A program made the position numbers and the translations under genes. Source: G963665925 sp050596425 (GTDB lineage: Bacteria; Bacillota; Clostridia; Peptostreptococcales; Acidaminobacteraceae). From it: a stretch of DNA of 64,000 nt. Below the pieces are notes generated by a model. That model saw only the letters and a program-made list of their open reading frames with translations, was not told the origin of the DNA and ran no database searches. Each line of letters starts with the position of its first letter. The first letter of the stretch is position 1. The stretch is taken from NCBI RefSeq assembly GCF_050596425.1, contig NZ_CP192292.1, positions 2,790,001 through 2,854,000 on the forward strand. The letters are read 5' to 3'. Positions 15,074-24,448 of this stretch are shown here, piece after piece.

Positions 15074-17194
15074 TTAAAGAAGTTGATTTGGGTCTACAAT
15101 TAGTGCAACACTACCGTTACCGAGTATTGTCGCTCCAGCGATTGTTTTAGCGCCAGTCAAGTAACGGCCAAGAGATTTGATTACAATTTCTTGCTGACCG
15201 ATGAGACTGTCTACAACCAGACCTGCTTCCATTTCACCTTTGCGAACAATTACAACGATCATTTCGTCTTTTTCTTCTGGTTCCACATGATATGGAACTT
15301 CTAGAATTTCATTTAGACGAATAATTGGAAGTGTCTTATTTCTGTAAAGTACAACTTCTTGGTTTTGAACCATGCTAATGGATGATTTCTGAATCGTTGT
15401 GATTTCTTTAATGTTATTTAAAGGCAGTGCATATTTCTCTTCTGCCAAATTAACCATAAGCGCCTGAATAATAGCAAGTGTCAGTGGCAATCTAATCGTA
15501 AACTTGTTGCCCTTGCCTAAATCAGAATCAACCTCAACCGTTCCGTTAAGAGATTCTATTTTACTCTTAACGACATCCAGACCAACACCACGGCCAGAAA
15601 GGTCAGTGATCTTCTCAGCTGTTGAGAAGCCTGGTCTAAAGAGTAGGTTGATAATATCATGCTTTGACATTGTCTCCACTTCTCTATCAGTGACAACGCC
15701 TTTATCTTGGGCTATGCTCATGATTTTATCAGGGTCGATACCGCCACCATCATCCTCAACTTCAATAACAACTGTATTTCCGTCAGGATAGGCTCTTAGT
15801 GCCACAGTGCCTTTTTCTTGTTTTCCATGAGCCGCTCTATCTTCAGGAGACTCAATACCGTGGTCGATAGAGTTACGGATCAAGTGAATGAGAGGGTCGC
15901 CAATTTCATCAATGACCGTTCTGTCCACTTCAGTGTCTTCCCCAGACATAATAAGCTGAATGTTCTTACCCAGATCCTTTGAAAGGTCTCTCACCATTCT
16001 TGGGAATCTATTGAAGGTTCTTTCAACAGGAACCATTCGAACTTTCATAACAGCATCATGAAGGCTTGTTGTGATTCTTTCAAGATACTCAACAGCATCA
16101 TCCATATTCTGAGTGTTCCCTGTGCCCTCTGCCACTTCAAGTCGTGTTTTAATGATAATCAGTTCGCTGACGAGATTCATAAGATTGTCGAGTCGATCAA
16201 TGTCAACACGAACGGTCTTAGATGTCTTCGCTTTTTCTTTCATCTGAGATTTATCATCAGATTTTGGCTTTTTCGCTGCTGGCTTAACAGGTTTCGGAGT
16301 CGACGCTTGCGCCTTTTCCTCTACCGCTTCAGATTTTTCCTCTGTACTTTCCTCTTTTGATTCTTCAACATCTTCTACTGGCTCTGAGACAATGATTTCA
16401 TCACTTTCGACAGGTTCAACATGAACGTCTCCAATTTCTGAGATATTTAATATTTCCTGCTTGGTATTTTCAATATCAAGCTTTGTGATATATAAAATTT
16501 CAAATGACTGCTCAAACTTCTCATCTTCAATATCTTCAGCCGATGGATGTGATTTGATGATGTCACCAGACTGTTCTAGTGTGTTAAAAACGATAAATGC
16601 TCGGGCCGCTCTTAACATACAATTGTCTTCCAGTGTGACTTTGATTTTTAGTGGATGAAGCGCTTGAGACATTGCTTCTTTAAGCACATCACCTATATCA
16701 TCAAATTTTAAGTGGAAGCTGTCTGAATCATTCGTATCAGTTTCTATGACAGTTTCTTCCGCTTCAGGCTCCTCTTTTTCAACAGGGGCTTTATCACTTG
16801 ACAATACGCCCTTATTTACAAGAATATCCTGAAGTTTTCTAACAAGTGGAGACGCGTCTGTGCTGCTTTCCTGACCCGTGTTTTCCAGTGAATTGATGTG
16901 GTCTTCAAGCATATCGAAACACTCAAATAATACATCTACAATTGTTGTAGTAACTGGTATTTCTCCATTTCTCACCTTATGTAGCACATTTTCCATTTCA
17001 TGCGTTACATTTGCAACTTGGGTAAAACCCATCGTGCCTGCCATACCTTTTATTGTATGGGCAATACGGAATATTTCATTCAGTAAATTTAGATCTTCTG
17101 TGTTGTTTTCAAGATCAAGTAAAATCGTATTCATATGCTGCAAATGTTCTTTTGATTCATCAATAAAGATTTCGAGATATTGACTCATGTCCAT
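15074..17194 (-). CDS. cheA: Chemotaxis histidine kinase CheA
   Basis: Autophosphorylating kinase that feeds CheY and CheB. 706 aa. P1 domain: phospho-accepting H46 in RIAHTIKGMAGTMGF. P2-like response-regulator docking region (about 155-270). An acidic linker rich in Glu/Ser/Lys (about 255-325). P3 dimerisation helices (VRVDIDRLDNLMNLVSEL, about 328-390). P4 ATPase: N box LIHLIRNSIDHGIE, G boxes DDGGGID and GRGVGLDVVK. P5 CheW-like C-terminus (about 575-706). GGGGG lies upstream of the ATG, which is 4 nt after cheB. Confidence 0.97.
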   Translation of the reverse strand: MDMSQYLEIFIDESKEHLQHMNTILLDLENNTEDLNLLNEIFRIAHTIKGMAGTMGFTQVANVTHEMENVLHKVRNGEIPVTTTIVDVLFECFDMLEDHINSLENTGQESSTDASPLVRKLQDILVNKGVLSSDKAPVEKEEPEAEETVIETDTNDSDSFHLKFDDIGDVLKEAMSQALHPLKIKVTLEDNCMLRAARAFIVFNTLEQSGDIIKSHPSAEDIEDEKFEQSFEILYITKLDIENTKQEILNISEIGDVHVEPVESDEIIVSEPVEDVEESKEESTEEKSEAVEEKAQASTPKPVKPAAKKPKSDDKSQMKEKAKTSKTVRVDIDRLDNLMNLVSELIIIKTRLEVAEGTGNTQNMDDAVEYLERITTSLHDAVMKVRMVPVERTFNRFPRMVRDLSKDLGKNIQLIMSGEDTEVDRTVIDEIGDPLIHLIRNSIDHGIESPEDRAAHGKQEKGTVALRAYPDGNTVVIEVEDDGGGIDPDKIMSIAQDKGVVTDREVETMSKHDIINLLFRPGFSTAEKITDLSGRGVGLDVVKSKIESLNGTVEVDSDLGKGNKFTIRLPLTLAIIQALMVNLAEEKYALPLNNIKEITTIQKSSISMVQNQEVVLYRNKTLPIIRLNEILEVPYHVEPEEKDEMIVVIVRKGEMEAGLVVDSLIGQQEIVIKSLGRYLTGAKTIAGATILGNGSVALIVDPNQLL

Positions 17195-17198
17195 AAAT

Positions 17199-18278
17199 TT
17201 ACACCCCCATGGCTTTCAGGATCTCGTTTGAGATTTCATTTAACGATACAACTCTGTCAACAACGCCTTCAGCAATCGCTGATTTCGGCATACCAAAGAC
17301 TACACAACTTTCTTCGTCTTGAGCAATAATATGTGCTTTATTCACTTGTTTGATGTTTACTAGCCCTTTTGCCCCATCAGCGCCCATCCCTGTCATAATG
17401 ACTCCAATGATATTCTGGGTGCCTAAATCACCTATGGAATACATCATGGCATCTACGGAAGGTCTATGTCCTGTTACTGGCGGGTCGTCTCCCAAGTTGA
17501 TTCTATACCCACTTCTGTCCTGAATCACCCGAAGGTGATAATCGCCAGGTGCAATATAAACCCAACCAGGTTTTAATACATCATTATTCTCAGCTTCCTT
17601 AACATTAAGTTCTGACATACTGTTCATTCTGTCAGCCAGTGATTTTGTGAAACCTGCCGGCATATGCTGAACGACAACAACGCTGGCATCTAGGTTCCCA
17701 GGAAGCAGTGGTATCACTGATTGAAGCGCTCGTGGTCCTCCAGTGGATGTGCCTATGGCAATAATTTTTTTGACCTTGCCTGTGGACTCTACCTCTCGAG
17801 GAGTAATCTTTGTTTCAGCTGGCTTTTTCACTGGCGCTGGCTGCGGCGCAGGTCTTGGTCTTGCTTTCATACTCCGTAGCCTTGCCTTTCTTACTATTTT
17901 TATTTTCTCATGTAGTTTTTTCTTAACATCATCAGTATTAACCTTAAATATACTCGTTGGTTTTGTGATGAAATCAATAGCACCAAGCTCAAGGGATCTA
18001 ATCGTTGCATCGGCCCCTTCCTTGGTCAAACTACTCAGCATCAAAACTGGTACTGGACACTCCTCCATAATCAGTTTTAAAGCATCCATGCCATCCATGA
18101 CAGGCATTTCCACATCTAAGGTGACAACATCAGGATGGAGAGCCTTGACTTTTTCCACCGCCTCTTTGCCGTTTCTAGCTGTGTCAACAACTTCGAATGA
18201 CGCCTCTTCATTAATAATGTCGGTGATGACTCGTCTCATAAATGCTGAGTCATCTACAACTAATACTCTAGTCTTCAT
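17199..18278 (-). CDS. cheB: Chemotaxis protein-glutamate methylesterase CheB
   Basis: Response regulator and methylesterase that removes methyl groups from receptors. 359 aa. The receiver domain (1-120) has phospho-acceptor D55 in TLDVEMPVMDG. A Pro/Ala-rich linker follows (about 135-160, RPRPAPQPAPVKKPA). The esterase domain has the serine in IGTSTGGPRAL, the histidine in VQHMPAGFT and the aspartate in MTGMGADGAKG. The ATG at 18278 overlaps the stop of the PilZ gene (TGATG). No cheR is in the window. Confidence 0.96.
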   Translation of the reverse strand: MKTRVLVVDDSAFMRRVITDIINEEASFEVVDTARNGKEAVEKVKALHPDVVTLDVEMPVMDGMDALKLIMEECPVPVLMLSSLTKEGADATIRSLELGAIDFITKPTSIFKVNTDDVKKKLHEKIKIVRKARLRSMKARPRPAPQPAPVKKPAETKITPREVESTGKVKKIIAIGTSTGGPRALQSVIPLLPGNLDASVVVVQHMPAGFTKSLADRMNSMSELNVKEAENNDVLKPGWVYIAPGDYHLRVIQDRSGYRINLGDDPPVTGHRPSVDAMMYSIGDLGTQNIIGVIMTGMGADGAKGLVNIKQVNKAHIIAQDEESCVVFGMPKSAIAEGVVDRVVSLNEISNEILKAMGV

Positions 18279-19027
18279 CAAATCAGCCCTTTTTTGCGCA
18301 TACTCCTCTGCTTTTTGAAAATGTAACTGATAATCTGAGAACGCACTTGGTCGTCCATCCCCTCAAACATAACGCCTATTTCATAGTTTTCATAAGTATC
18401 TAAAGTAGATTTGCATCTAACCACTTTACCTTTAAACTCAAGTTCAAGCTGATCGAGATATATAATGCCTTCTATTTTTTGACCAATCTCTATTTTGTGC
18501 TTGCTGAGTGCCCTGAATCCCCCGCCACTTAAATCTTTACCTGTCATCTCCAGGTAATCAATCTCAGGTTCATCATCAATTATAATATCAGGATTGTCCT
18601 TAAATTTCTCTTTAAGCGCTTCTCGTTTTTTCTTTTCTGCTTCAGTCTCTTCCTTTTGTTCGGGATCCTTCACTTGAATCTCTCCAATAAATGGAAGTCG
18701 AAAGTATTTTCGTCTTTGAGACTTCTTCACTTCACTGCTTTTTTTAAGCTGTATGACACTTACTTTTTCAAAGTCGGTACGCCCGCCGACCGTGGCATAA
18801 AATGTATAAATGCCTGAGGTGTCTCTCGTGAGCGTAACCAAAACCATTGACCCACTTTCAAGAGGATAGATTCTGCCCTGATAAATCGGCGCACTGATAA
18901 AGAACTCCATATTATCCTTAATGAGCTGGATGTTGGATTTTAACTTTATCACCGTATTATCTTTTGTCAGAACATCCACATCTAATGGATCTCCAGGTTC
19001 CATGATCTTATCAAATTCTAAGCTCAC
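18278..19027 (-). CDS. YcgR-type PilZ flagellar brake protein
   Basis: Cyclic-di-GMP receptor of the YcgR/DgrA type, which slows or stops the flagellar motor when c-di-GMP rises. From the GTG at 19027 (GGAGGGG 5 nt upstream) it is 249 aa: an N-terminal YcgR domain (about 1-100) and a C-terminal PilZ domain with RRKYFR (105-110) and DLSGGG (165-170). Between those two halves is an unusual insertion of about 40 Lys/Glu-rich residues (121-161). An upstream GTG (19069) exists but has no SD. Its place inside the flagellar cluster, before cheB, supports a motility role. Confidence 0.88.
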   Translation of the reverse strand: MSLEFDKIMEPGDPLDVDVLTKDNTVIKLKSNIQLIKDNMEFFISAPIYQGRIYPLESGSMVLVTLTRDTSGIYTFYATVGGRTDFEKVSVIQLKKSSEVKKSQRRKYFRLPFIGEIQVKDPEQKEETEAEKKKREALKEKFKDNPDIIIDDEPEIDYLEMTGKDLSGGGFRALSKHKIEIGQKIEGIIYLDQLELEFKGKVVRCKSTLDTYENYEIGVMFEGMDDQVRSQIISYIFKKQRSMRKKGLI

Positions 19028-19099
19028 AGTAGCCCCTCCTGACTGTCTAAACACCCTAGATGATGACACACCTAAACATTTGTATCTATCAAAGTCATG

Positions 19100-19981
19100 T
19101 TAATTAGCTTTAAAAAGCTTTTCAATAAATCGTGTAAATCCACTGGATGATCCAGTGAATGTCTTATTATTCTCAATATTGTAAGCAATCAGTTCTACAC
19201 CGCGACTGGCTAAACAGTTAGGATGCTCAAGTAAAAATGGCCTTTGTGATCTCACAGCTTTCTTCACATTGTTATCTTCATAAATATACCCCAAATTATC
19301 CAGTTCAACATTTAGGAATTTTTTTGCTGCTGAATTGAGCTTGAAAAACACATTTTGACCTTCTTTATTGCTATCAACTCTATTGACGACAACTTTAATA
19401 TTCTTGTCTTCACTGGCAATGTTTTTTATGACAGCATATGCATCTGTTATAGATGTTGGATCTGGCGTAATCACCATAACCACATCTGATGCGGCTTCAA
19501 TAAATGATATGACAGATCTGCTCAGGCCAGCGCCTGTGTCAATTAGGATATAATCAGAGTCATCATTTAAAAACTCTAAACTCTCTATAAGTCTAGCTAT
19601 CTCTTCCGTATCCAGATTGACGAGATCCGTGACACCAGATCCTCCTGATATAACTCGGATGCCATTGGGTCCATCAAGAATAATATCCTTGATTTCTTTT
19701 TCATTTCTTATGACATGTGAAAGTGTGAACTTTGGAACGAGTCCTAGAACCACATCTATATTGGCAAGTCCTAAATCCGCATCAATAATTGACACGTTCT
19801 TGCCCAATCTGCTTAAAGCTATTGCAAGATTCACAGTAAAGTTTGTCTTGCCGACGCCACCTTTTCCACTCGAAACTGTTATTATTCTTGCATCGCGGAC
19901 TGTAGGAGCTGAATCTTTACTAGCAGATCGTTGCAGCTTTGAGCTATATATAATTTCTCTTAATCTTTGTGCTTGATCCAT
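19100..19981 (-). CDS. flhG: Flagellar number regulator FlhG (MinD-like ATPase)
   Basis: MinD/ParA-type ATPase that with FlhF sets number and position of flagella. 293 aa. The N-terminal DQAQRLR (2-8) is the FlhG activator helix that stimulates the FlhF GTPase. Deviant Walker A is KGGVGKTN (40-47), Walker A-prime region IIDADLGLANID and the Walker B side DTGAGLS follow. The C-terminus ends in an amphipathic membrane-binding helix (RFIEKLFKAN). Two nt after flhF, SD GGGGG. It is intact although its partner flhF is split. Confidence 0.94.
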   Translation of the reverse strand: MDQAQRLREIIYSSKLQRSASKDSAPTVRDARIITVSSGKGGVGKTNFTVNLAIALSRLGKNVSIIDADLGLANIDVVLGLVPKFTLSHVIRNEKEIKDIILDGPNGIRVISGGSGVTDLVNLDTEEIARLIESLEFLNDDSDYILIDTGAGLSRSVISFIEAASDVVMVITPDPTSITDAYAVIKNIASEDKNIKVVVNRVDSNKEGQNVFFKLNSAAKKFLNVELDNLGYIYEDNNVKKAVRSQRPFLLEHPNCLASRGVELIAYNIENNKTFTGSSSGFTRFIEKLFKAN

Positions 19982-19983
19982 TG

Positions 19984-20928
19984 CTATTCCCCCACAATGA
20001 AGTTAACGACTCTATCGACGTTAGCAATCTCAATATCGTCTGGAACACTTTGCCCAATTGCAAAATATGATAGTGGTTTGCCTGTATGCGCCCTGACATT
20101 TAGAATGTTCCCTAAAGAGCTTGCCTCATCCAGTTTTGTGAATAGCAATTTATAGTCTTTTAGGAACTCATACGAGTTCAAAATACTTACAATATCTTTA
20201 TACCCCGTCGTTAAACTGATAACTAAAAATATCTCTGGATTTTTCAAGTGTTTCAGCAAGTTATCAAGATCATTTTTGAGTTCGTCACTTTTATGTGAAC
20301 GACCAGCCGTATCCACAAGCACAAAGTCTTTGTCTTTATACTTTTTCAAGGCTTCCCGAATTTCTTCGGGTTCATAAATGACCGTTAGGGGGATTCCAAG
20401 TATTTCACTGTAGGTTTTAAGCTGCTCTACAGCTGCAATTCTAAATGTGTCCGCAGTGATCAGACCCACTGATCGATTTTCCACTAGGGATAGACGTGCT
20501 GCTAGTTTTGCCAAGGTAGTGGTTTTTCCCACACCAGTTGGTCCAACAAACATATATACACTTTGACGATCTGTGTTCTTTTCAATTGTATAGGGCTCAC
20601 CGAGCATTTCCCTTACAACTGGACCTATTGATTCAATCGAGTCACTTTCTTCTTCCATATCTAATGATTTAAATATTGTCTCTATTGTATGCTCTGCCAA
20701 TTCTTTGTCACGAAGCATGGCCTTAATTTCATCAGTCGCTTCAATGGCTATTGACCTTGTGATGGGCTCTTGGTGCCCTATCTCATTTGATTCAGGTGCA
20801 ATTTTCACTTGATCATGTGTCTTTGAAAACGTAGCAATCTCATGATCGTTTGTCTTCTCAGAACTTTTCTCATCGAGCTTCTCCATGATTTGAAACACCA
20901 TTTTTTTTAAGTTCGTCCACTTCACCAC
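19984..20928 (-). CDS. flhF: FlhF NG (GTPase) domain, split from its B domain by a frame change
   Basis: SRP-type GTPase that recruits the first flagellar components to the assembly site. The N helices (about 70-115), P-loop GPTGVGKTT (129-137), G3 DTAGRSHK and G4 TKLDEASS are intact and continue to a normal C-terminus. The B domain is encoded upstream in another frame; the two frames meet at the A8 run 20901-20908. The listed GTG at 20928 has no SD. An ATG at 20901 in this frame lies within the upstream ORF and could be reached by translational coupling. A one-base deletion in the A run gives VDELKKMVFQIMEKL and a 429-residue FlhF. Confidence 0.85.
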   Translation of the reverse strand: MVKWTNLKKMVFQIMEKLDEKSSEKTNDHEIATFSKTHDQVKIAPESNEIGHQEPITRSIAIEATDEIKAMLRDKELAEHTIETIFKSLDMEEESDSIESIGPVVREMLGEPYTIEKNTDRQSVYMFVGPTGVGKTTTLAKLAARLSLVENRSVGLITADTFRIAAVEQLKTYSEILGIPLTVIYEPEEIREALKKYKDKDFVLVDTAGRSHKSDELKNDLDNLLKHLKNPEIFLVISLTTGYKDIVSILNSYEFLKDYKLLFTKLDEASSLGNILNVRAHTGKPLSYFAIGQSVPDDIEIANVDRVVNFIVGE

Positions 20929-21274
20929 TTAAGTGGTCTTTAGGCTGGGTGTTAACATCTTCGACCGTTTCATTCACTTCAGCGGTCTGTTGGGCTTGCT
21001 GTTGGGTTTGCTGTTGGCTTTGTTGTGATATTTGTCGTATGGCTTCAAGAGCATCTTGCATATCCTTCTCTTGATTTTTTTTAACAACTGGTGTGAAATT
21101 ATCAGGCTCATCAATTGCAGCCACGACTTCAACCAGTTTGCCTCCAAACCAACCCATAAGTCCCTTTTTCTTGATTTTCCTCGTATGAAGAATAACCGCA
21201 TCGCGCCCCAACTCATTTTTCACACGAATCATTGCTTCAGAAAGATCATTCCCAATATACCTTTTGACTTTCAT
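20870..21274 (-). CDS. flhF: FlhF N-terminal B domain fragment
   Basis: 134 codons beginning MKVKRYIGNDLSEAMIRVK, the usual FlhF start, followed by the charged/Gln-rich linker (Q-rich 75-95). It runs into a different frame after K124 and ends at TGA (20872-20870), 58 nt past the start of the NG frame. The ATG overlaps the flhA stop (TAATG). With seven instead of eight A residues at 20901-20908 this frame joins the NG domain. As printed, a B-domain-only protein with ten out-of-frame residues would be made. Confidence 0.85.
   Translation of the reverse strand: MKVKRYIGNDLSEAMIRVKNELGRDAVILHTRKIKKKGLMGWFGGKLVEVVAAIDEPDNFTPVVKKNQEKDMQDALEAIRQISQQSQQQTQQQAQQTAEVNETVEDVNTQPKDHLSGEVDELKKNGVSNHGEAR
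20901..20908 (-). repeat. flhF: A8 homopolymer at the flhF frame junction
   Basis: Eight consecutive A on the minus strand (T8 on plus) in the context CTTAAAAAAAATGG. The B-domain frame reads CTT AAA AAA AAT; the NG-domain frame reads TTA AAA AAA ATG. Loss of one A (or gain of two) joins the domains. Such tracts are known sites of replication slippage, RNA polymerase slippage and sequencing indels. Confidence 0.9.
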
Positions 21275-23310
21275 TAAACAGTCACCATCCCCGCAGATTG
21301 TACTTCAACATCCGGTTCCACTTCATTGTATGAGAGTACAATCAAGTCCGGAATTTGAGTTTCAGTTAGACGTTTAAAATAAAATCTCACTATCGGAGCC
21401 GTTAACACTATCGGCTGTTCCCCAAGCGATAGAAGATTTTGTATTTCAACAGCCAAATTATTCAGTAGCGACTGTGTTGTTACTGGATCAATCGATAAAT
21501 AAGTGCCCATATCTGATTGCTGGATTGATTCCATCAAGGTGTTTTCCAGTCCCTGATCAAGTGTAACCACTCTTGCCCGTTTGGTCGGTATATACTGCGA
21601 TGTCAGTTGACGGCTTAAAGCCTGTCTCACATACTCTGTGAGTATATTCACATCTTTTGTCGACCTGGAATGATCAGCCAAGGTTTCAAGGATTGTGTTT
21701 AAATCCCTTATAGAAACACCTTCTTGTAACAAGTTTGAAAGAACTTTTTGAACATCTCCAATAGCCATGAGCCCAGGTATGAGCTCATCCACCAAGGTGG
21801 AGTTGTTTTCTTTTACATTATCAATAAGTGACTTAACCTCTTGTCGACCGAGCAGTTCATGCGCATGTCGTTTTACAATTTCAGTTAAGTGTGTCGAAAT
21901 AATCGACGATGGATCAACCACAGTAAAGCCTAACACTTCAGCTTTTTCACGTTCTTCAGCTGTAATCCATTTGGCCGGTAGACCAAATGCTGGCTCAACT
22001 GTATCAATACCAGAAACCGTGCCCTCTGCATTTCCAGGGTCCATGGCTAAATAGTGATCAAACATTATTTCGCCATAAGCCACTTCATTTCCTTTAATTT
22101 TAATGGAATAGGCGTTAGGTTCCAGCTGAATATTGTCACGAAGGCGAATCATTGGAACAACAACACCTAGTTCAAGGGCGATTTGTCTTCTAATCATGAC
22201 CAATCTATCAAAGAGGTCTCCCCCTTGATTAGGGTCTGCTAGAGGAATAATACCATATCCAAACTCAAGTTCAATTGGATCAACTTGAAGAAGTGGAATG
22301 ATATTCTCTGGCTTTCGAATGTCTTCAATTTCTGGTGCCTCTTCTGCTTCCACAGCTTCTTCTTCTGATAATGCTTTTTTCACTTCCCGTCTTAAACTAA
22401 ATGCCAGATAAGATAAAAAAGCAGCTAGGAGAACCATTGGAACGGCTGGTAGAGGGGTTAAAAGACCCAAAGATGCCAGCACTGAAGCAACTATATATAG
22501 AATTTGAGGTTCTCTAAATAATTGATTGACCACATCATTACTTAAATTAGAATCTGATGCAGCTCTTGTAACTATAATACCTGTCGCAACAGAAATCATA
22601 AGGGCAGGAATCTGACCCACAAGGCCATCACCTACGGTTAAAAGTGTGTACTTCTCGAGAGCTTCTCCAAGGGAAAGGTTAAATCGAAAGGCCCCAATTG
22701 CAAAACCTGCCACAATATTTATGACCGTGATGATGATACCTGCGATGGCATCACCCTTAACGAACTTACTGGCACCATCCATGGCTCCGTAGAAATCGGC
22801 CTCTCTTTGGATGGTGGTTCTTCTTTCTCTTGCTTGTGCCTCTGAAATAGCACCTGAATTCAAGTCTGCATCTATAGCCATCTGTTTACCAGGCATGGCA
22901 TCCAGTGTAAATCGGGCTGCAACTTCCGAAACTCTTTCGGCACCTTTTGTGATAACGAGAAACTGAATAACAATTATAATAACAAAGATTACAAAACCTA
23001 CAATGGCGTCTCCGCCAATTACAAACTCGCCAAAGGCGTCAATAACACTGCCTGCTTCACCAATAGAAAGGATTTTTCTCGTTGTAGAAATATTCAACGA
23101 GAGTCTAAACAGTGTGGTTATGAGGAGTATAGATGGAAATACAGCAAACTCCAGAGGCTCAGATACAAACATTGAAATCAGCATGATCAACATAGCCAGT
23201 CCAATATTCATACTGAGAAAAAGATCCAGGAAACCAAGTGGTACTGGAATGATCATCAGCATAATGATGCCAATCATTAGAATGACAACGCTAATATCAC
23301 TTAACTTCAT
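21274..23310 (-). CDS. flhA: Flagellar export gate protein FlhA
   Basis: Core of the flagellar type III export gate that couples proton flow to export. 678 aa, usual length. The N-terminal half holds about eight membrane helices with the conserved FHIPEP-type loop (RFTLDAMPGKQMAIDADL, about 140-158). The C-terminal half (about 330-678) is the cytoplasmic nonameric ring that binds substrates and chaperones. SD GGAGG before the ATG. It overlaps flhF by one base. Confidence 0.97.
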   Translation of the reverse strand: MKLSDISVVILMIGIIMLMIIPVPLGFLDLFLSMNIGLAMLIMLISMFVSEPLEFAVFPSILLITTLFRLSLNISTTRKILSIGEAGSVIDAFGEFVIGGDAIVGFVIFVIIIVIQFLVITKGAERVSEVAARFTLDAMPGKQMAIDADLNSGAISEAQARERRTTIQREADFYGAMDGASKFVKGDAIAGIIITVINIVAGFAIGAFRFNLSLGEALEKYTLLTVGDGLVGQIPALMISVATGIIVTRAASDSNLSNDVVNQLFREPQILYIVASVLASLGLLTPLPAVPMVLLAAFLSYLAFSLRREVKKALSEEEAVEAEEAPEIEDIRKPENIIPLLQVDPIELEFGYGIIPLADPNQGGDLFDRLVMIRRQIALELGVVVPMIRLRDNIQLEPNAYSIKIKGNEVAYGEIMFDHYLAMDPGNAEGTVSGIDTVEPAFGLPAKWITAEEREKAEVLGFTVVDPSSIISTHLTEIVKRHAHELLGRQEVKSLIDNVKENNSTLVDELIPGLMAIGDVQKVLSNLLQEGVSIRDLNTILETLADHSRSTKDVNILTEYVRQALSRQLTSQYIPTKRARVVTLDQGLENTLMESIQQSDMGTYLSIDPVTTQSLLNNLAVEIQNLLSLGEQPIVLTAPIVRFYFKRLTETQIPDLIVLSYNEVEPDVEVQSAGMVTV

Positions 23311-23320
23311 TATGGCCTCC

Positions 23321-24448
23321 TTAAACGCTTTTCTTTAATTTATATACATATGCCAAGACTTCTGCCACAGCATGATAGAGTTCCTCAGGAATAAAGTCTC
23401 CTATTTCAACCTCTGCATACAGGGCTCGAGCCAATGGCTTGTTTTCAACAATTGGTATTTCATTTTCTTCAGCAACTTTTTTTATATTTTGTGCGATTAA
23501 GTTTTTCCCCTTAGCAAGAACTTTTGGTGCATCTGCTTTGTCGGGGTCATACTGTATGGCAATGGCAAAGTGGGTTGGATTGGTGATGATAACATCGGCC
23601 TTTGGAACCTCTTGCATCATACGTCCCATACTGATTTCTCTCTGCTTTTGCCTAATTTTCCCCTTAATTTTAGGGTCTCCCTCTGTCATTTTATACTCAT
23701 CTTTAATTTCTTGCTTACTCATCATGAGGTCTTTTTCATTCTGCCATCTTTTATAAGCAAAATCCAAGACACCAATCACAAGTAAAACGATTACAGAGCG
23801 TATCATAACATTAAAAAGTATTTCCCACATGAGGGCTGCTATTTGGTAGACATTCATATCAAAGACCTTCATGATGTCCATTTGTCTACTGAGGACATAA
23901 GACCCCGTGATGTACATTAAAACACTTGCTTTTGATACAGATTTTGCTAGTTCCACAAGGGATCTTACAGAAAAAAGCCTTTTGAACCCATTGATGGGAT
24001 TGATTTTGTCAAACTTAGGCATTAATGTTTTGGTTGTGAATAAGTTTCCCACTTGAAAGTAAGAAACCATAACACCAGTAACCAGGGCCAAGCTGAGAAC
24101 CGGCATAATAATAAGCAGTATATTTTCAAACGTGTATCCAAGCAATTTAAGTGCATAAGACGCTTCAGACAATTGATCTGCCTCTTCCATGGCACTGGAA
24201 ACAATTCTGGTAAGACCTAGAAGTCTTTGAATTAAGTACTCTTTCATCAAATCAAGACCAAAGAAAACAGTCAATAAAGAAATGGCTGATGCCAAGTCTT
24301 TACTTTGAACGACCTGGCCCTTGTTTCTTGCCTCTCGCTTCTTCTTACTGGTTGGTTTCTCAGTTTTCTCTCCACCAAAATGCTGAAGATTTACCGCTAT
24401 TAAATTTTTATGAAGAACATAATTTTGGCTAGCATTTCCCAAATCCAT
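23321..24448 (-). CDS. flhB: Flagellar export switch protein FlhB
   Basis: Export apparatus protein that switches from rod/hook to filament substrates. 375 aa; four membrane helices (about 55-235) then a cytoplasmic domain with the autocleavage motif N290-PTH293. The start ATG at 24448 has GAGGTG 5 nt upstream and makes the gene overlap fliR by 49 nt. That adds about 26 residues before the usual beginning (LQHFGGEKTEKPTSKKKREAR), so a slightly later start remains possible. Confidence 0.95.
   Translation of the reverse strand: MDLGNASQNYVLHKNLIAVNLQHFGGEKTEKPTSKKKREARNKGQVVQSKDLASAISLLTVFFGLDLMKEYLIQRLLGLTRIVSSAMEEADQLSEASYALKLLGYTFENILLIIMPVLSLALVTGVMVSYFQVGNLFTTKTLMPKFDKINPINGFKRLFSVRSLVELAKSVSKASVLMYITGSYVLSRQMDIMKVFDMNVYQIAALMWEILFNVMIRSVIVLLVIGVLDFAYKRWQNEKDLMMSKQEIKDEYKMTEGDPKIKGKIRQKQREISMGRMMQEVPKADVIITNPTHFAIAIQYDPDKADAPKVLAKGKNLIAQNIKKVAEENEIPIVENKPLARALYAEVEIGDFIPEELYHAVAEVLAYVYKLKKSV

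Noticed and set aside
17743..18318. 191-codon plus-strand open frame over cheB
   Set aside because: Antisense to cheB, Ser/Thr-rich low-complexity translation, no SD; a shadow frame.
23321..24448. flhB and fliR as a natural fusion like that in some Clostridia
   Set aside because: They overlap in different frames by 49 nt and each has its own start and stop.
24400..24448. Frameshift between fliR and flhB
   Set aside because: Both proteins are complete at normal length, so the overlap is simply a coupled start.
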